From Agrocybe praecox (Eukaryota > Basidiomycota > Agaricomycetes > Agaricales > Agrocybaceae), in the NCBI GenBank assembly GCA_964017145.1, contig OZ024844.1:3038001-3102000 (forward strand): a stretch of 64,000 nt of DNA. Reading direction: 5' to 3'. The translations under genes and the position numbers were made by a program. Below the pieces are notes generated by a model that worked only from the letters and a program-made list of their open reading frames with translations, searched no databases and was not told the DNA's origin. Below are positions 22,279 to 34,579 of this stretch, piece after piece (within the stretch, counting starts at the first letter, position 1; each line of letters opens with the position of its first letter).

Positions 22279-24626
22279 GTGACTGCAGATCGTTCAATCA
22301 CGGGAATTAGCGGCGGGAAAGTAGCAAATTTTCGTGGGTTCGCGTGTACGGCAGAAGGCAGTTCATCTAGTCTGAATGGCACGTATATACTTACGATGGT
22401 GGGTACTAGAGACCGGTTTGGTGTGGATCACTGTGAAGTAAACGAAATAATTTTGGATCTATGAAGGTACTTTCCGGCGGCAGGGAAATTGAGCTGTCGA
22501 CTGATTTTCTTTCTGTGTCCGGTGGCATGAAACCAAGGCTATGTTTAGCTGAATTGTTCTTGTTAGAGAACAAGTGACCGCGCGCCGTGTCAGTTGACGT
22601 ACCTCAGTTATCGTTACACCGAAAGGTTTTCCTAAGTTGAACCAAGCCCAACACCCAGTATTATTATTTATGTCAACGAATGAGGTTCCTGCCACAGGTC
22701 CCAGGAAATGAAATTTATTTGGGGTGTTGGCAACGTTTCGTCATTAAGGTCAGTGATAGGTCCGTGGTTGTGCAGAAACCATTTTGCAACCGGATATGTC
22801 ACAATGTACGTAGTTAATAATTATAGTTATATTTGTGGGCGATGATGTGGTTTGCTCTTTTGCTCTGCTGCACCCCTTTATTTATTTGCGCACCGAGTCA
22901 GAACAGGTCAGAACATATGTTCTATTTTTAGGAAATATGCGAAAATAATGATGGGATTGACGCGACGCGCGTGGCGACATTTTTGCATGCACCGTGCACT
23001 ACGGTCGCAGACGATAAACTTTTTGAAGGTGACCGAAATTCCAAGTCCGAACTGACCGATATACTGTTCTGGTACTCTCTGGTTCTTCTGTCTCTCCGAA
23101 GATGGTCGGGTGGGGATCCGTGTGGACCCCCTTCCCTGGGGAGGGGAAATTTCCAAGTCATCAGAGAATCAGAGATAAGATTTAGGCCAAGGAATTTACC
23201 AGACGACAATCGGCATTCGACGACGGAAAGTAGCAGAATGTGGACGTTGACTCGACTCTTCCCCGCCTTTATTTGAATTTTATTACATGTTGTTGCTAGA
23301 AACTTCTTTTCCCATAAAAGTCTAGATTGTTGAGCGCCCACAACCGCCCACACAGGCCCACACGAGGCCGTCCAGGGCCGTCCCTCGCAACACAATAAAA
23401 AACAAATTACGGCGACAAGACTCGCAAGATAATAGAATCGATCCGGGTTTTCTTTAACGTGAGTACATCGGACGACTGTGTTTTTTTTTGTCGGTGTCTC
23501 TCGGGCGATAGGGCCGTGTAGCGCGGCGTACATGTCGCAAGTTTGATAGAAGTTATACTTGGGGAAACATCTGGAAACACACAAACGGATGTTTCCTGTA
23601 CAAAAAAATCTCCGAGAGGAAAGATGGATGCGTTTGTCCATTGGTGGACACAGATGGACACGTTTGATGGGCAGTCTTTTAGTTTAGACCCGTTCCAGCT
23701 CGCAAGGTGCTTTGAAAGTTTTTTTCCATTACTGGCTCCGAAGCCCCGGACCCCGCTTTCATTGGAAATACGACCTGGAAAAAAGGCCCATTTATCGGAC
23801 TTTGCAAAAAACCAGTCCAGACGGACGTGCCAAGATAGGAGCTCCAGGAGCTGAAGCAGGCCATCCAATAAAATCATATGCCTCGGAGTGTGGTCGAATA
23901 TTCATTTTTAGCGCCGGAGAAAAGCGTAACGTCACTGCTTCGGTACACACACTCGATCCCATTGTTCTCTGGATCTTCTATATAATTAGCAAGAACGGAC
24001 TGTATATGACCTCAGATCGAGGTACAAGTCTAGAGCTGTCACGCACGGCACAGAATTATTGTGAGAGCTCGTAAAAAAGAATAGAAGAACATCAATCTAA
24101 GAATTGAGCCGGCTATCGCATATGTGTCTGCGAAAGTTGGCAGGTGAAGTGACCTAAAGGTATGCATAAATGTTCCTCGAACTTGATATTCGAACGCGTA
24201 CCGCAACGGTTCTGATGGTGATGAATATAAAAAATTAGCACATTGTTTTCAATAGAACAAAGGAGAAGCAGTCGTGACACCATAACAAGAAGTGGGATGT
24301 ATGATGTTGATATGGCGGAAAATGAGGAGTGTCAAATTTGGTTCGCCATTACACGCTAATACGGCGTCAGACTTCAGTTGTTACGGTTTCGCGGTGACCG
24401 CCCCAGTGTCACGCATTATATGTAACATCCCGCCTTTCCAAATAAAGAAATGTAAGAACGAGTCATCTGCATCAAAACGTGCGAGATCTGCGAAAAAGGG
24501 TGCAAGTGAGCTAGTGATGTCACGTGGGAAAGCTGGAATTGAGTCAGTTTGGAATTCTTGTCACAGATGTTACGCGAATTAAATTTGTGCAAATGTCGCG
24601 ACCTGCCAGGTGCCCCTCGCAATCCT

Positions 24627-24633
24627 TATATAA
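24627..24633 (+). promoter_or_regulatory. TATA box of the Ecl1-like gene
   Basis: TATATAA lies 80 bp before the ATG at 24713, followed by a pyrimidine-rich leader (CCCCACTTTTCTCTGCC and CTTACTCTCTTACTCTCC) typical of fungal transcription starts. Position and context fit a core promoter. Confidence 0.6.
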
Positions 24634-24712
24634 ACCCTAGTCCCGACCTTCCTCATTCCCCACTTTTCTCTGCCAACGTTGCCTCCACAACTTACTCTCT
24701 TACTCTCCTCCC

Positions 24713-26107
24713 ATGTTTGAGGAATTCTGCTTGGGCTGTGGCAAGTATCTGCTGGACGACAGGTGCGTCTTCTCCCTCTATTACTACCCTTCAGCCTCTT
24801 ACAAGAAATTTAGCACTGCTTACTGCAATGAAGACTGTCAAAACTCTGAAGTCTCTTCCCCTTCAATATCATCTGCCAGCAGCGTTCTTTCCTCTCCAAA
24901 CATGGGCTATGCTGCCGGAGGCGAAGTTCCACCACTTGTCCCTTCAGCTCTTGGAAGCGCACTCAAGGTTTACGCGCGGCGAAGTGGCTATCCTCTAGTC
25001 TCTTCTTCTTCAGCGTCTTCAAACTCGTGTTCAGTTTTCACCGATGAAGAAGAGGATGATTCTACCCATCCATTCATAGCCCGCAACTACCACTTCCGTG
25101 ACTCTATGGATCCTATCTGCGACACGAGCTCGAAATCTACCAATTACATCAATCCTTCCGCACTTTCATATGCACGAAGGCCATCTGGAATCAACAACCA
25201 CTCGACTGTGCCTCACCTTCAGACTAGGCGTATGTCTTCTGGCTCTTCCGGATCTTCTGCCGTTCTTGTGCGCGGCTACCCACGCAGTGCACCGATCAAT
25301 TCACGCTTCATGCAAGATGATGAGGATGTTCTTTCCGACCTCGCTTCTTCTTCTGGAGATGCAGCAGACAGTGACGACGGTGACCTCAATGCAGAGAATG
25401 ATTGGGGTTCAAAGCCAAAATCTCCTGCAGCGGCAAAGTCCAGGCGTAACCGCAATCGTGCGAGTCTTCCCGCATGCTTTTCTATACTAAAGATCTCTTC
25501 CCCAACCAAAGACTTCCGGTCGTCGCCCGTTTCCTCTTCTTCCGGCCACACAATCGCACGGCCGTCACCTCCCACTCCAAAAGTGCCTTTCCAACCTGTC
25601 GTTTCACAACTCAGGATCACCCCCACCGTCACACCACTTGCGGCGGCAAGCAGTACACCTCGAGGTCGCCGACGAGAAACAGACCATTCGAGGAGCAGCC
25701 GTCGTTCTTCAAACTCAAGGTCTCGATCAAGGTCGCACCGAATTCCCGTTGGGGAGAGTCCTCGTTTCACAGAACGATCATTCCACCCTAGGGAAGCTGC
25801 CGAAGAGATTGATATGTGGGCTATGGAAGGTCCCATCTATCCTAGAGGTCGTGTGCCCATTCGCAGGAACAGCTCACCACCACCGAGAGCGTTCACAGGC
25901 GTAGAAGAAGCTAACCATTCAGTAACTGTCATAAGGCGGACACAAGATGCTGATCGGTCTCATTCTCGCGGTGGTTCTCGTCCACGAGGACGGGCTAGGA
26001 TTGAAGAATTAGGTTTTGGGACATCGAACGAAGCTCCCGGATTTGGTTATGGACGTAGTGGCCTCATTGACCGCGAGCGCACTGGGCAAATCCGAATCCC
26101 TCTGTAA
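24713..26107 (+). CDS. Ecl1-like zinc-binding, Ser/Arg-rich protein
   Basis: Open frame of 464 codons, or 447 after removing a likely 51-nt intron (24763-24813, GTGCGT...TTTAG). Spliced, the N-terminus reads FCLGCGKYLLDDSTAYCNED then CQNSE: a C-x2-C ... Y-C-x3-C zinc-binding pattern found in the Ecl1 'extender of chronological lifespan' family of fungi. The rest is low-complexity: Ser-rich, acidic patches (FTDEEEDDSTH; SDDGDLNAEND), then RS/RRSSNSRSRSRSH-like basic stretches and RGRARIEE. Fungal Ecl1-type proteins act in stress and nutrient response; this role is transferred by motif only and the basidiomycete members are large. The gene sits alone, with about 4 kb of gene-free DNA on both sides and a clear TATA box, which suggests complex regulation. 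Confidence 0.65.
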   Translation: MFEEFCLGCGKYLLDDRCVFSLYYYPSASYKKFSTAYCNEDCQNSEVSSPSISSASSVLSSPNMGYAAGGEVPPLVPSALGSALKVYARRSGYPLVSSSSASSNSCSVFTDEEEDDSTHPFIARNYHFRDSMDPICDTSSKSTNYINPSALSYARRPSGINNHSTVPHLQTRRMSSGSSGSSAVLVRGYPRSAPINSRFMQDDEDVLSDLASSSGDAADSDDGDLNAENDWGSKPKSPAAAKSRRNRNRASLPACFSILKISSPTKDFRSSPVSSSSGHTIARPSPPTPKVPFQPVVSQLRITPTVTPLAAASSTPRGRRRETDHSRSSRRSSNSRSRSRSHRIPVGESPRFTERSFHPREAAEEIDMWAMEGPIYPRGRVPIRRNSSPPPRAFTGVEEANHSVTVIRRTQDADRSHSRGGSRPRGRARIEELGFGTSNEAPGFGYGRSGLIDRERTGQIRIPL

Positions 26108-29100
26108 CCTTGGTGATTTTCACCCCCAAAATTCAAGCAAAAATTGCGACTGTCCTCTATTTCCGTTTCAGCCTCCCATCACCTCATCTCACGACTACTC
26201 AAAAATACCAAAAAATTAGCCCCAGATAATATCTTGTGGCTCTTGAATCGTTTCTCCTGGGCAACCATTTCATCGTAGAGGATCTATTTTTTGTTCACTC
26301 TGTCTCCGGAAAATTATCGCATACCGTCATCGTCGTCATCATCATCCAGCATTTGCATCATCCACGTAATTTTTTCCCATTCGCTCTCCTTATACTCGCA
26401 ATTCGATCTGCTTTCGTCATGTACCTCCACTCCCTTTCGTGTCAAGTCCTTCGGCCTTTTCTTCTATTCATTTTTCGTTAACGCCGCATGTCTTATGTTT
26501 CTTCTACTTCGTTTTAAATTTATGACTTTCCACTTCGCTCATCCATTCAACATTGGGCTTTTTTTCTGGATCTCTTTTCATGAAACAAAAAATCTCTTTT
26601 AGTATATGCATTCTTTTTTCTCTCTTCTAAAAATGTACTTCATATCCGCATGTTATTTATCCCTCCCATTTCGCATCATCACTTCTCAACAAGGAATTAA
26701 ATCAGTAGTAATAGCATTCAATCAATCCCTTTTATGCCATGCAATTCGAGGACCCACATACCATCATTTACTTTATTTCAATTGCGTTTCAACAAAAAAT
26801 TAGACTTCGATATTTGGGACATTTTTTTCTTCACTAGGATCTTATCGTCGACATTCTCATCCTTATTCGCATCCACCACAACCTTTTTCTCGAGTCTCTG
26901 AGGGGACGCATTCTTTCATGCACGCGTACGACCCTCCACAGGAACAATATCTTTGACATGTATCTACCTTTACATACGTACTTCGTATACACTATTTAAA
27001 ATTAAAATATAACCTTTATTGAATTGAAACGATCAGGTGTCGTTGATTTTGCTCTCGATGCTCCCAAGTGTTTTGATCACGTTGGGGATGTGGACGTGTG
27101 TAAATAGGCTTTGAATGGATTAGTTACTTGGACTTATCCCTGAGCGCATTGTAAATTATAATACCAGCGTTTGGTTGAAACGAACCTGCTGACCCCGAGC
27201 ATAAGCAAATGTCTTGACGTTTTATGTAAGGTAAAAATGGACAGCCCCGTTTCGAGGATTTTTTCTTGAATGCTTTGATTCTTACTTTCTTTTACTATAT
27301 TGTATCGAATTACAACTACATGTCAAAAAGTCTAGCCTGTGTACTTAGCCTCTGTGTGGGTGTGGGTGTGACCGGCTTGGTGGTTCGGCCAAGCTGAGCA
27401 TTATAATTGAGTAGGGAAGGGGTGGTGGTCACTGGTTTGGTTCGTCCGTTTTCCCTGCCTGTCGATCATTGGCCAAACCCCAGGTGCGTTTTAGGACTGC
27501 GCATGGGATGCGTTCTCTGCATTTCTATCAACGGACGGTCGGCAATGCACCGGGAGAGACCTGTCTGGTCCCCGCAATGGATAGAACAAGAGGCGTATTT
27601 TACTCAGTTAAAGTAGTGTGTGATCACAGGCTTGCGTCAGGAAGGCTCTGAATTGATTCCTCCCCCCCTGCGGCTTGACAATTTGGACTTGTGGATGACA
27701 CGGACATGGACATGTACATACATTTTTGCGCTCGTATCCGAATGTTCTGGCTAGCTGCTGTGCACGTCTACTAGGGTGTTCATTCGTGATGGGGCTTGGA
27801 TTGTGCGTGATATTAGATTAGGGTACGAAACTTTTTTAGAAAGGGGACCGAACAGTCAGTGAACGTGTCTCCAGAGTACTCTTGCAAAACGCACGGTTCA
27901 AGTGACTCCTTTTTTAGCGACGGCGCTTTTTGGGCGGCCAAGTTTAGAAGACGCACGCGCGCGGCATTTGCAAAAAAAAGCGTGTGCGTGCGTGCGTGAG
28001 TGGTGCGCGTGCGTGGGATGGTTGGTTTTTATTTTTATTTTTCGTGACTTCTTTCTTCTGAACCACTTTCACTTTTTTGATTTTTTAGATCCTTCGCCAA
28101 TGTACACATGCGTTGTATCCTGGCGAGACGACCCTAGACGCGCAGTTGTGGGCCCCGTAATCGGAATGTTTAATGTCTCACAAGAAGCCACTTACCCGAA
28201 CTGCCTCGTTTTCGAAGGGACCAACAACGCGATATGACAGACCTCATGTATCAGTCACGACAACAAAGGATATCCGAGACTTGGAAAGGCCCGGGAATTT
28301 TGTTTTCTAACTACCATACGACAATTGGACGTGATGATTTCATTCATATGTCGTCGTGGTCTCTTGGGCCAAAACTGGGGGGGAGTCTTACTTTTTTCTT
28401 ATTCCTTCTCGGAAATATCCCAACCCTCTGCGATATGGAATACGCGTCATGGCAGCCTACGTCTGAACTACCGGGAAAGACCTTAAACGAACGTCTCTGT
28501 GGCGAGACGGTGACTTCTAGGGCGGAGATGGTTCAAGTTTTCCGGACCGTGGAGACGGACGACGAGGAGGTCGTTATTTCATGACTTCTTCTTTTTTGTC
28601 ATAGACATGAAGCTTGCATCAGTTCAGGCTCTGGATTCCTCATGAAGTTTAACTTTTTGAACTTGAACCTGTGTGACAGGCGGACCACTTATTTTTACCA
28701 GGCTACTTGTCTTGGGGTCGGTCGGGCTCATAGTCAATGCACGGCATACGATACCCTATTGCACTGCTATCCGCAGATGCCATGCCTTCTGCTTACGCCT
28801 TTTCTAGAGATTAATCGCTGTATCTGGCCTTCTCTTTCTCTCTCCAGTGTTGATGTTCGTCTTCTGGAATGGCAATTTCCCATATCGATTCGTTTCATTG
28901 GAGCTAGCTCATCAGTCAGAGCTTTCAGGGAATCCATATTGCTTGAAATTTCCTAACATGGCCACATCAAGACAGGAGGCGTCCTTCTCCCATCTGTACT
29001 GCGCAGCAACTAGGCTCTGCATTAGTGTGCGCTCTGTATGTACCTATGATTCTGGGTGGCTCATCATTTTCAATGACAAAATGACACTATGTGGCATTTT

Positions 29101-30319
29101 GTGTGACTGGCAGCGTGGCTAGGATATTTTTCTTTAGGCGATTGACTCGTTTGCAGCGACTAGAACCATTGACAGCGTCATCAGAAGTTTTTGGTTACTA
29201 TCTTTGGGGGCATGCCACAGTGATCGAAAGAAAGCCACGATTTCTGGAAATTGTGGGTGGTCGATCGAAACAGTAAAGCTGGGAATTACGATGGTATTCT
29301 GCCCTCCACCCTCGGAGACGGAGGTGCATTATTTATTCTTCGCTCATGTTCATGTATTCCCTGGCACTTGCTGAAACAAATTCTCCTCTCAAGAACTCGG
29401 ATTTCATCTCGAAAGCATTTACTGTGATCTCGCTAGGACGAAATGCCGATTGCCAACCAAGGAAGCAAGAGCGTTCATGTTGTCACGGTTTGCCAACGCC
29501 TTTGGTCGAGACAGCTCTTAGGTTTCTTGAAACACGGCAATGCCTTTTGTCAAGCTCCGCTAACGCAGGGTTGTGACAACGGAGGCTTAGAGAGCGTTCT
29601 TTGTAAGTATACGTTTGTTTCTTACCCAGTGAAACTCAGACTTATGTTCGGCGTCCGTATAGGCTGGAATAATTGTCCGAGATCACCAACAAGTTGGTTG
29701 GAGTTGGGCTAGCCGGCAACATAAAAAACATTCATTAGCGGCGCGGCGCTCTGATCCAGAACAAAGGCCAGCGTTGATGTTTCCTGCTGGATAACGACAT
29801 ATGCATGAGTGATGGTGATGAGGCGGCAACAATTATATATTTGGACAACCCCTACGAGCTAATGGCGGTGACATGTATGCACGGCGCCGCCGCCGACAGA
29901 CACCAACGCTTGGAATACATAGATAGCGTCGAGGGAGACTTGAAAGTCGGTTGGAAGTAGTTGAGGACAGATAAAGAAGGAAAACACGTCTTGTAAAGTC
30001 AAATGACATGCAAATTTAAAATGCGGTGGTTCCTTTCGCACCACCATTGTAGAAATACGTCGCAACGTGTTGTTCTCTTTAAGTTATCGATGGTAGAATA
30101 GACGAGTGGTTGCCTTGAGAGCCAAAATATAATAAAGTGCCCCAAAGCGGGGGAATTCGTGTGTGGAAAATGGCAGACGCGCTTGAATCCTCTTTATATC
30201 GAACCCTCATCATCGTCCAAATACGCTTTCTCATCGTTCAGAACGTTCTGCTGCGTGTTCTGAATACATAAACACAACAATACAACTGAATACCATTCAC
30301 TGTACCCGACTTTGCCACC
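26108..30319. other. 4.2-kb gene-poor interval downstream of the Ecl1-like gene
   Basis: No gene supported on either strand. The first 0.9 kb is pyrimidine-rich, AT-rich DNA that could be a long 3' UTR. A GT-rich tract lies at 27974-28020. The last 200 bp holds the WDR26 promoter, with TATAATAAAG near 30128. Open frames such as 28234-28584 look random. Confidence 0.5.
27974..28020 (+). repeat. GTGC/GCGT microsatellite
   Basis: Alternating GCGTGTGCGTGCGTGCGTGA and GTGGTGCGCGTGCGTGG. A purine-pyrimidine alternation of this kind can adopt Z-DNA; here it lies in non-coding DNA. Confidence 0.55.
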
Positions 30320-33300
30320 ATTGATTCTCCTACTCATCCAAGCCCTGCCCGGGACATCCTGTCCAGCCCTCCCTCCTCCTCCCTGTCTGCTCGCTATCGA
30401 GATACCTCAAATCCTTCTCTATCTTCTAGGGGGAACACAGACTCCGCCGTTGCCAGCCTCATTCCTGCCATTCGCTCAAGGTTAGAGCTTGACCAAGGCT
30501 CAAGTTCAGGGATATCCACAACAGGTACGTATATCTTACAAAGAGGGCTCATTCAGACCATGTCAACTGACAATATCTCCTCTCCTCTCTCTACTCCTCG
30601 TCCTGCCTTTCATAGACGCGGCAGACGCCGAGAACACCAGAGCTCGGAAGCGACAGAGAACTGATTCATCAACTACACGCATATCCACGACCTACTCATC
30701 CCCAGTCCCATCCACCAGCACTCAACCCCCATTCCGAAGTATGATGAGGTTTACAGACTCCGATCACGATTCTGCCCTGTCCATTACACCAGATTCGTCT
30801 GCCATACCCGGTCCCTCCTCGTTACCTGGCGGATCTTCGGACAGTCTTGTCGTCACTACTAATGGCCACACTAATGGCTTTTCGTCTGCGACCAACGGGA
30901 CATCGGCTGTGGGGGCTGTGGTGGGGAATGGCATTTCCAAGCATGGGAAGACCATTGCCAAGGTGTCCCTGCCTGGGACTACTTTGTATGATGATTCTTT
31001 CGTGGATCGTGAAGAGTTTGTTCGCTTAGTGATTCAAAGCCTACGCGACGTGGGGTACATGTGAGTTTACTCAATTATTATACGATTACACCCTCATTAT
31101 CACTAAATAACACATCAGTGAGTCTGCTGCAACTCTCGAAGCGGAATCAGGATACACGATGGAGTCCCCAGAAGTATCGCAATTTAGGCAGTACATCTTA
31201 GACGGAATGTGGGCAAAGGCCGAAGCTGCGCTTATGCGGTTAGGTGTACAGGAAGACGAAGGCCTCTGGGTATGCGACTTTCCCCGTATCTCGGTTATTC
31301 TGCCGCGACTTACAAAACCCCTCTTCCAGGATGCCAAATTTTTAATAAGCCGGCAGAAATACCTTGAGCTTTTGGAGGCGAAGAAGCCGACTGCGGCTTT
31401 ACAGGTGTTACGCAATGAACTCGCGCCTCTGAACGTCGATTCAGATCAGCTGCATACATTATCAAGGTCTTCCTTGCTCTCCCATATGTATTAATATTAT
31501 CTGACTGACAGTGATAAATTTTCTCCCCATTAATAGTTTGATCATGTGCTCAGAACCCGAAGACCTACGGAGGAGAGCAGGCTGGGATGGTGCATCCGGG
31601 ACATCAAGGCATCATCTCCTTGAGACCCTCCACGGTAACAGATTGATTATTCTGCTCTGATGCGCTCTAGGCTGACTGGTAATTCCGCCAGATTATATTC
31701 CCTCCGCTGTCATGATACCACAACGGCGGTTCTCTGCACTTCTCAGCCAGGCGAGAGCTTATCAACGACAAAAATGTGTATACCATAACTCTACACTGGA
31801 TTCGTCGAATTTCTCCCTGTATTCAGACCATCGCTGTGATAAGGCCGAATTTCCTAGGATCACAACAACGATTCTGGAAGTTCACACGGACGAAGTTTGG
31901 AATATTGAATGGAGTCATGATGGCGCTTACTTGGCTAGCGCGAGCAAAGACAAAACCGCCATTATCTGGAGGAGAGGGGTTTGTGCCGCTATTGATATTA
32001 TATGAAAATGCGGTATACTAATTTCTTATTTTAGTCTTCCCTCGATTCAAGCTCACCACAAGACTGGTCTGCTCATCTTATCTTACGAGAGCATCCATAT
32101 CCCGTTGGATGTGTGGCCTGGTCGCTAGATGATATGATTCTTCTTACAACTACGGACCAAGTTATAAAGATGTGGAATGCGAAGGTAGAAATTTATGCGT
32201 ATAGATACTCATTCAAGGACTCACGTTTGATCCTTTAGACTGGTGCGTGCATGCGTACACTCGAAGAACACTCAGAAACTGTGACCGCGATCTCATGGTT
32301 GCCGGATGGGAGTGGGTTTATATCTGGAGGCCTGGACCGGAAAATTATCATCTGGGTAAGTACAGTTAATGTGCCTCGCTTTCCGTCACATTGGCAAAGT
32401 CGGTTCCTTTTAAAGGAACAGCCATCTTACTTGCATAAAGTCTCATGTACCTATACTTATCTTCGGCCACCTTATAGGATGCAGACGGGAAAGTGAGGGA
32501 TTCCTGGGGTACAACGCCCATTCGGTTAACAGACTTGGCTGTGACACCCGATTTTGCGCGTCTAGTCGCTATTGGCATGGAACATCCATCTAGTTTTCCT
32601 TCGGTACCTGAACCAACGTTGAGAGCGCAGCCAGGGGATGCACCCGTTGGGAACGGAGCTCCACCTTTACAAAGGACCGCACACAGGATGATGGTTTTCG
32701 ATTTAGCAACGAAACAGACAGAACTGTACGTACCTCTCGTTTACCATCTATATGTTTTCCCGTTCTCGATATACTCGGCTATATCGGCAATGTTCCCCGA
32801 AGCAGATGTTAACGTCAAGATTACTCATTATGAACTTGTTTTCCTTTACAGGTCTATGAGATTAGACGGAGAACTTACAAGCGTACAGACATCGCAAGAT
32901 TCACAGTATGCACTCGTTAACCATGCTCCCAACGTGAGATATGAACCTTTCTTTCGGTATCGAAATTTCTCACCATTGACTTCGATTTGTTACAGGAAAT
33001 TCATCTCTGGGACTTGTATACGGGGCAAATAGCGTGTAGATATGAGGGTCAGACGCAGGGGCGGCATGTCATCCGAAGCTGTTTTGGCGGTGTCGATAAT
33101 AACTTCGTGGTTAGCGGTAGTGAAGGTGTGTATATTTCATTTCAATTGATGTGGGAATGTCTAATCTAAGCGAAACTTTCAGACAGCAATGTCTACGTTT
33201 GGCATCGAGAGAGCGGTACGTTGCTCGAGGTTCTATCAGGACACGGCGAAGGCAGCGTGAACTCGGTGACGTGGAATCCTACAAATCAGCGTATGTTTGC

Positions 33301-33496
33301 GTCATGCTCGGACGACCGTACGATTCGAATATGGGAGGCGCCTCCGCCTGGTGTTTATATCGCAGAGCCCCCAGTTACAGCAGAACCCTCTCCTCCGGCG
33401 TCTGCTTCATCGGCTAACGAGAAAGGCAAAGGGAAAACACGACAGCGGGCTGACGGCAATGGCGTGAGCCTGAGTGGCATGTCATTTATGATTTAG
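30320..33496 (+). CDS. WDR26/Gid7-type WD40 protein, CTLH/GID ubiquitin ligase subunit
   Basis: Twelve exons (first 30320-30524, last 33183-33496) sum to 2364 nt, 787 aa, all phases agreeing. Ser-rich N-terminus with a basic RARKRQRTD patch; then Lis[45 protein letters not shown] and [20 protein letters not shown]. Then WD40 repeats: [51 protein letters not shown] and [20 protein letters not shown]. This order is that of WDR26/Gid7, which recruits substrates to the CTLH E3 ligase (in yeast, degradation of gluconeogenic enzymes). Oddity: the expected start position GCCACC|ATT|GATTCTCC has ATT, not ATG, and no in-frame ATG precedes the conserved frame after an upstream stop. Start given at that ATT; the true start could be non-AUG, an upstream exon, or a base error. 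Confidence 0.88.
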
Positions 33497-34579
33497 CGCC
33501 ACTTTGATTGTGAAAGTCGTATCTCTAGCTTATCCTCGACTACGAGGGAGCTATTCGTTGCAACTTCTTGCCCGGAACATTTACATGTTCCCGATCTCTT
33601 GGATCGACACAACCAGCCTTACATTGATTCTATATGTATTTCCAACAACGTCAGGTCGTACGATATGTACCCTGATGGTGTTCCACGACTATTTTCTACC
33701 CGAACTTTTAACGAATACTTACACAGCTACTCGCATACAATCAGCATCATCGCACCCGAACATCGACACATCTTCATTCTTCATACTACTATCGTTTTCG
33801 TTGCATTCTTATCCAGCAATCTCTGGCTTCCGTAATGACTTTCAAACCTTTGGGTTTTCCTAGATGACACGCTTTCCTCCCTTCTATCTGTATTATAGTT
33901 CATCGGCTAGACTTCTTGCTGTTGAAACCTAACACACGACCGTTCAACCACCGACCCAGTCAAGGGCTCGCTGTTTATATTTGGAATTTTCTTAAATTTA
34001 CAAAATGTGGTTGTTTTCGTTCGTCTCCTCAAGACGCCATAATGATTATATTGTACGCTTAGTAAAACGCATTGTTGTATGTATTGTACATGGTCGAATT
34101 TATAACATTTTCTCACTAGTGGAACAAGCTAGTCAATGTCTTGATTAGACCCATTCCGTGGATTCGGAACGCTGCGTGTTAAAATGAGAGAAGGCCTCGG
34201 TAACTGTCAATGATGGCTTGGAAGGGACCACATCTATTATTAGTACTGTACACTTGGCTGGGAAAAAGAACACGTTATATGATGGCCTGAGTATAAAAAT
34301 AGAACTTTTGGTCTAAGATCAAATATTAATAATGGGCTACCCTATACAAGGTATCGAAGGGCTGACAGAGATGAGGAAAAACCAGCATTATGGTACAGTG
34401 ACATGGTAAACTAACAGATACAATTCAAGGTTTTAGGGAAACCTCTCTTGAACTAAAACAACAGTGTGAAAAAATAACACGAAAAAAAAAGCGTAAAGCG
34501 GTTGTCACTATCTGATAAGATAAAGAGTAACAGACAATGATGAGTGTCAGTGACTCCGGAAAGAACAACACTGTCGTTT
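33497..34579. other. Convergent intergenic, WDR26 / elongin A
   Basis: About 1.1 kb between two stop codons. AT-rich with several AATAAA-like words (for example ATATTAATAATGG); no coding frame supported. Confidence 0.5.

Larger units (their letters stand above)
20701..24712. other. 4.0-kb gene-poor interval upstream of the Ecl1-like gene
   Basis: I find no gene with splice structure and protein-like composition. It includes the VPS54 3' region, a short direct repeat of CATATCATAC near 22255-22278, and a C-rich stretch at 23335-23385 with three GCCCACA and two GGCCGTCC copies. A 237-codon minus-strand frame at 23641-22928 begins with ATG but has no recognisable domain (see rejected items). 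The interval may be a long regulatory region for the isolated gene at 24713. Confidence 0.5.

Noticed and set aside
22928..23641. 237-codon minus-strand open frame starting with ATG
   Set aside because: Long for chance, but no domain, odd composition (many Cys/Arg/Ser clusters), overlapping frames on the other strand, and repeat-derived C-rich stretches inside it. Not supported without homology.
28234..28584. 116-codon plus-strand frame in the long gene-free flank
   Set aside because: No splice partner, no recognisable domain, random-looking composition.
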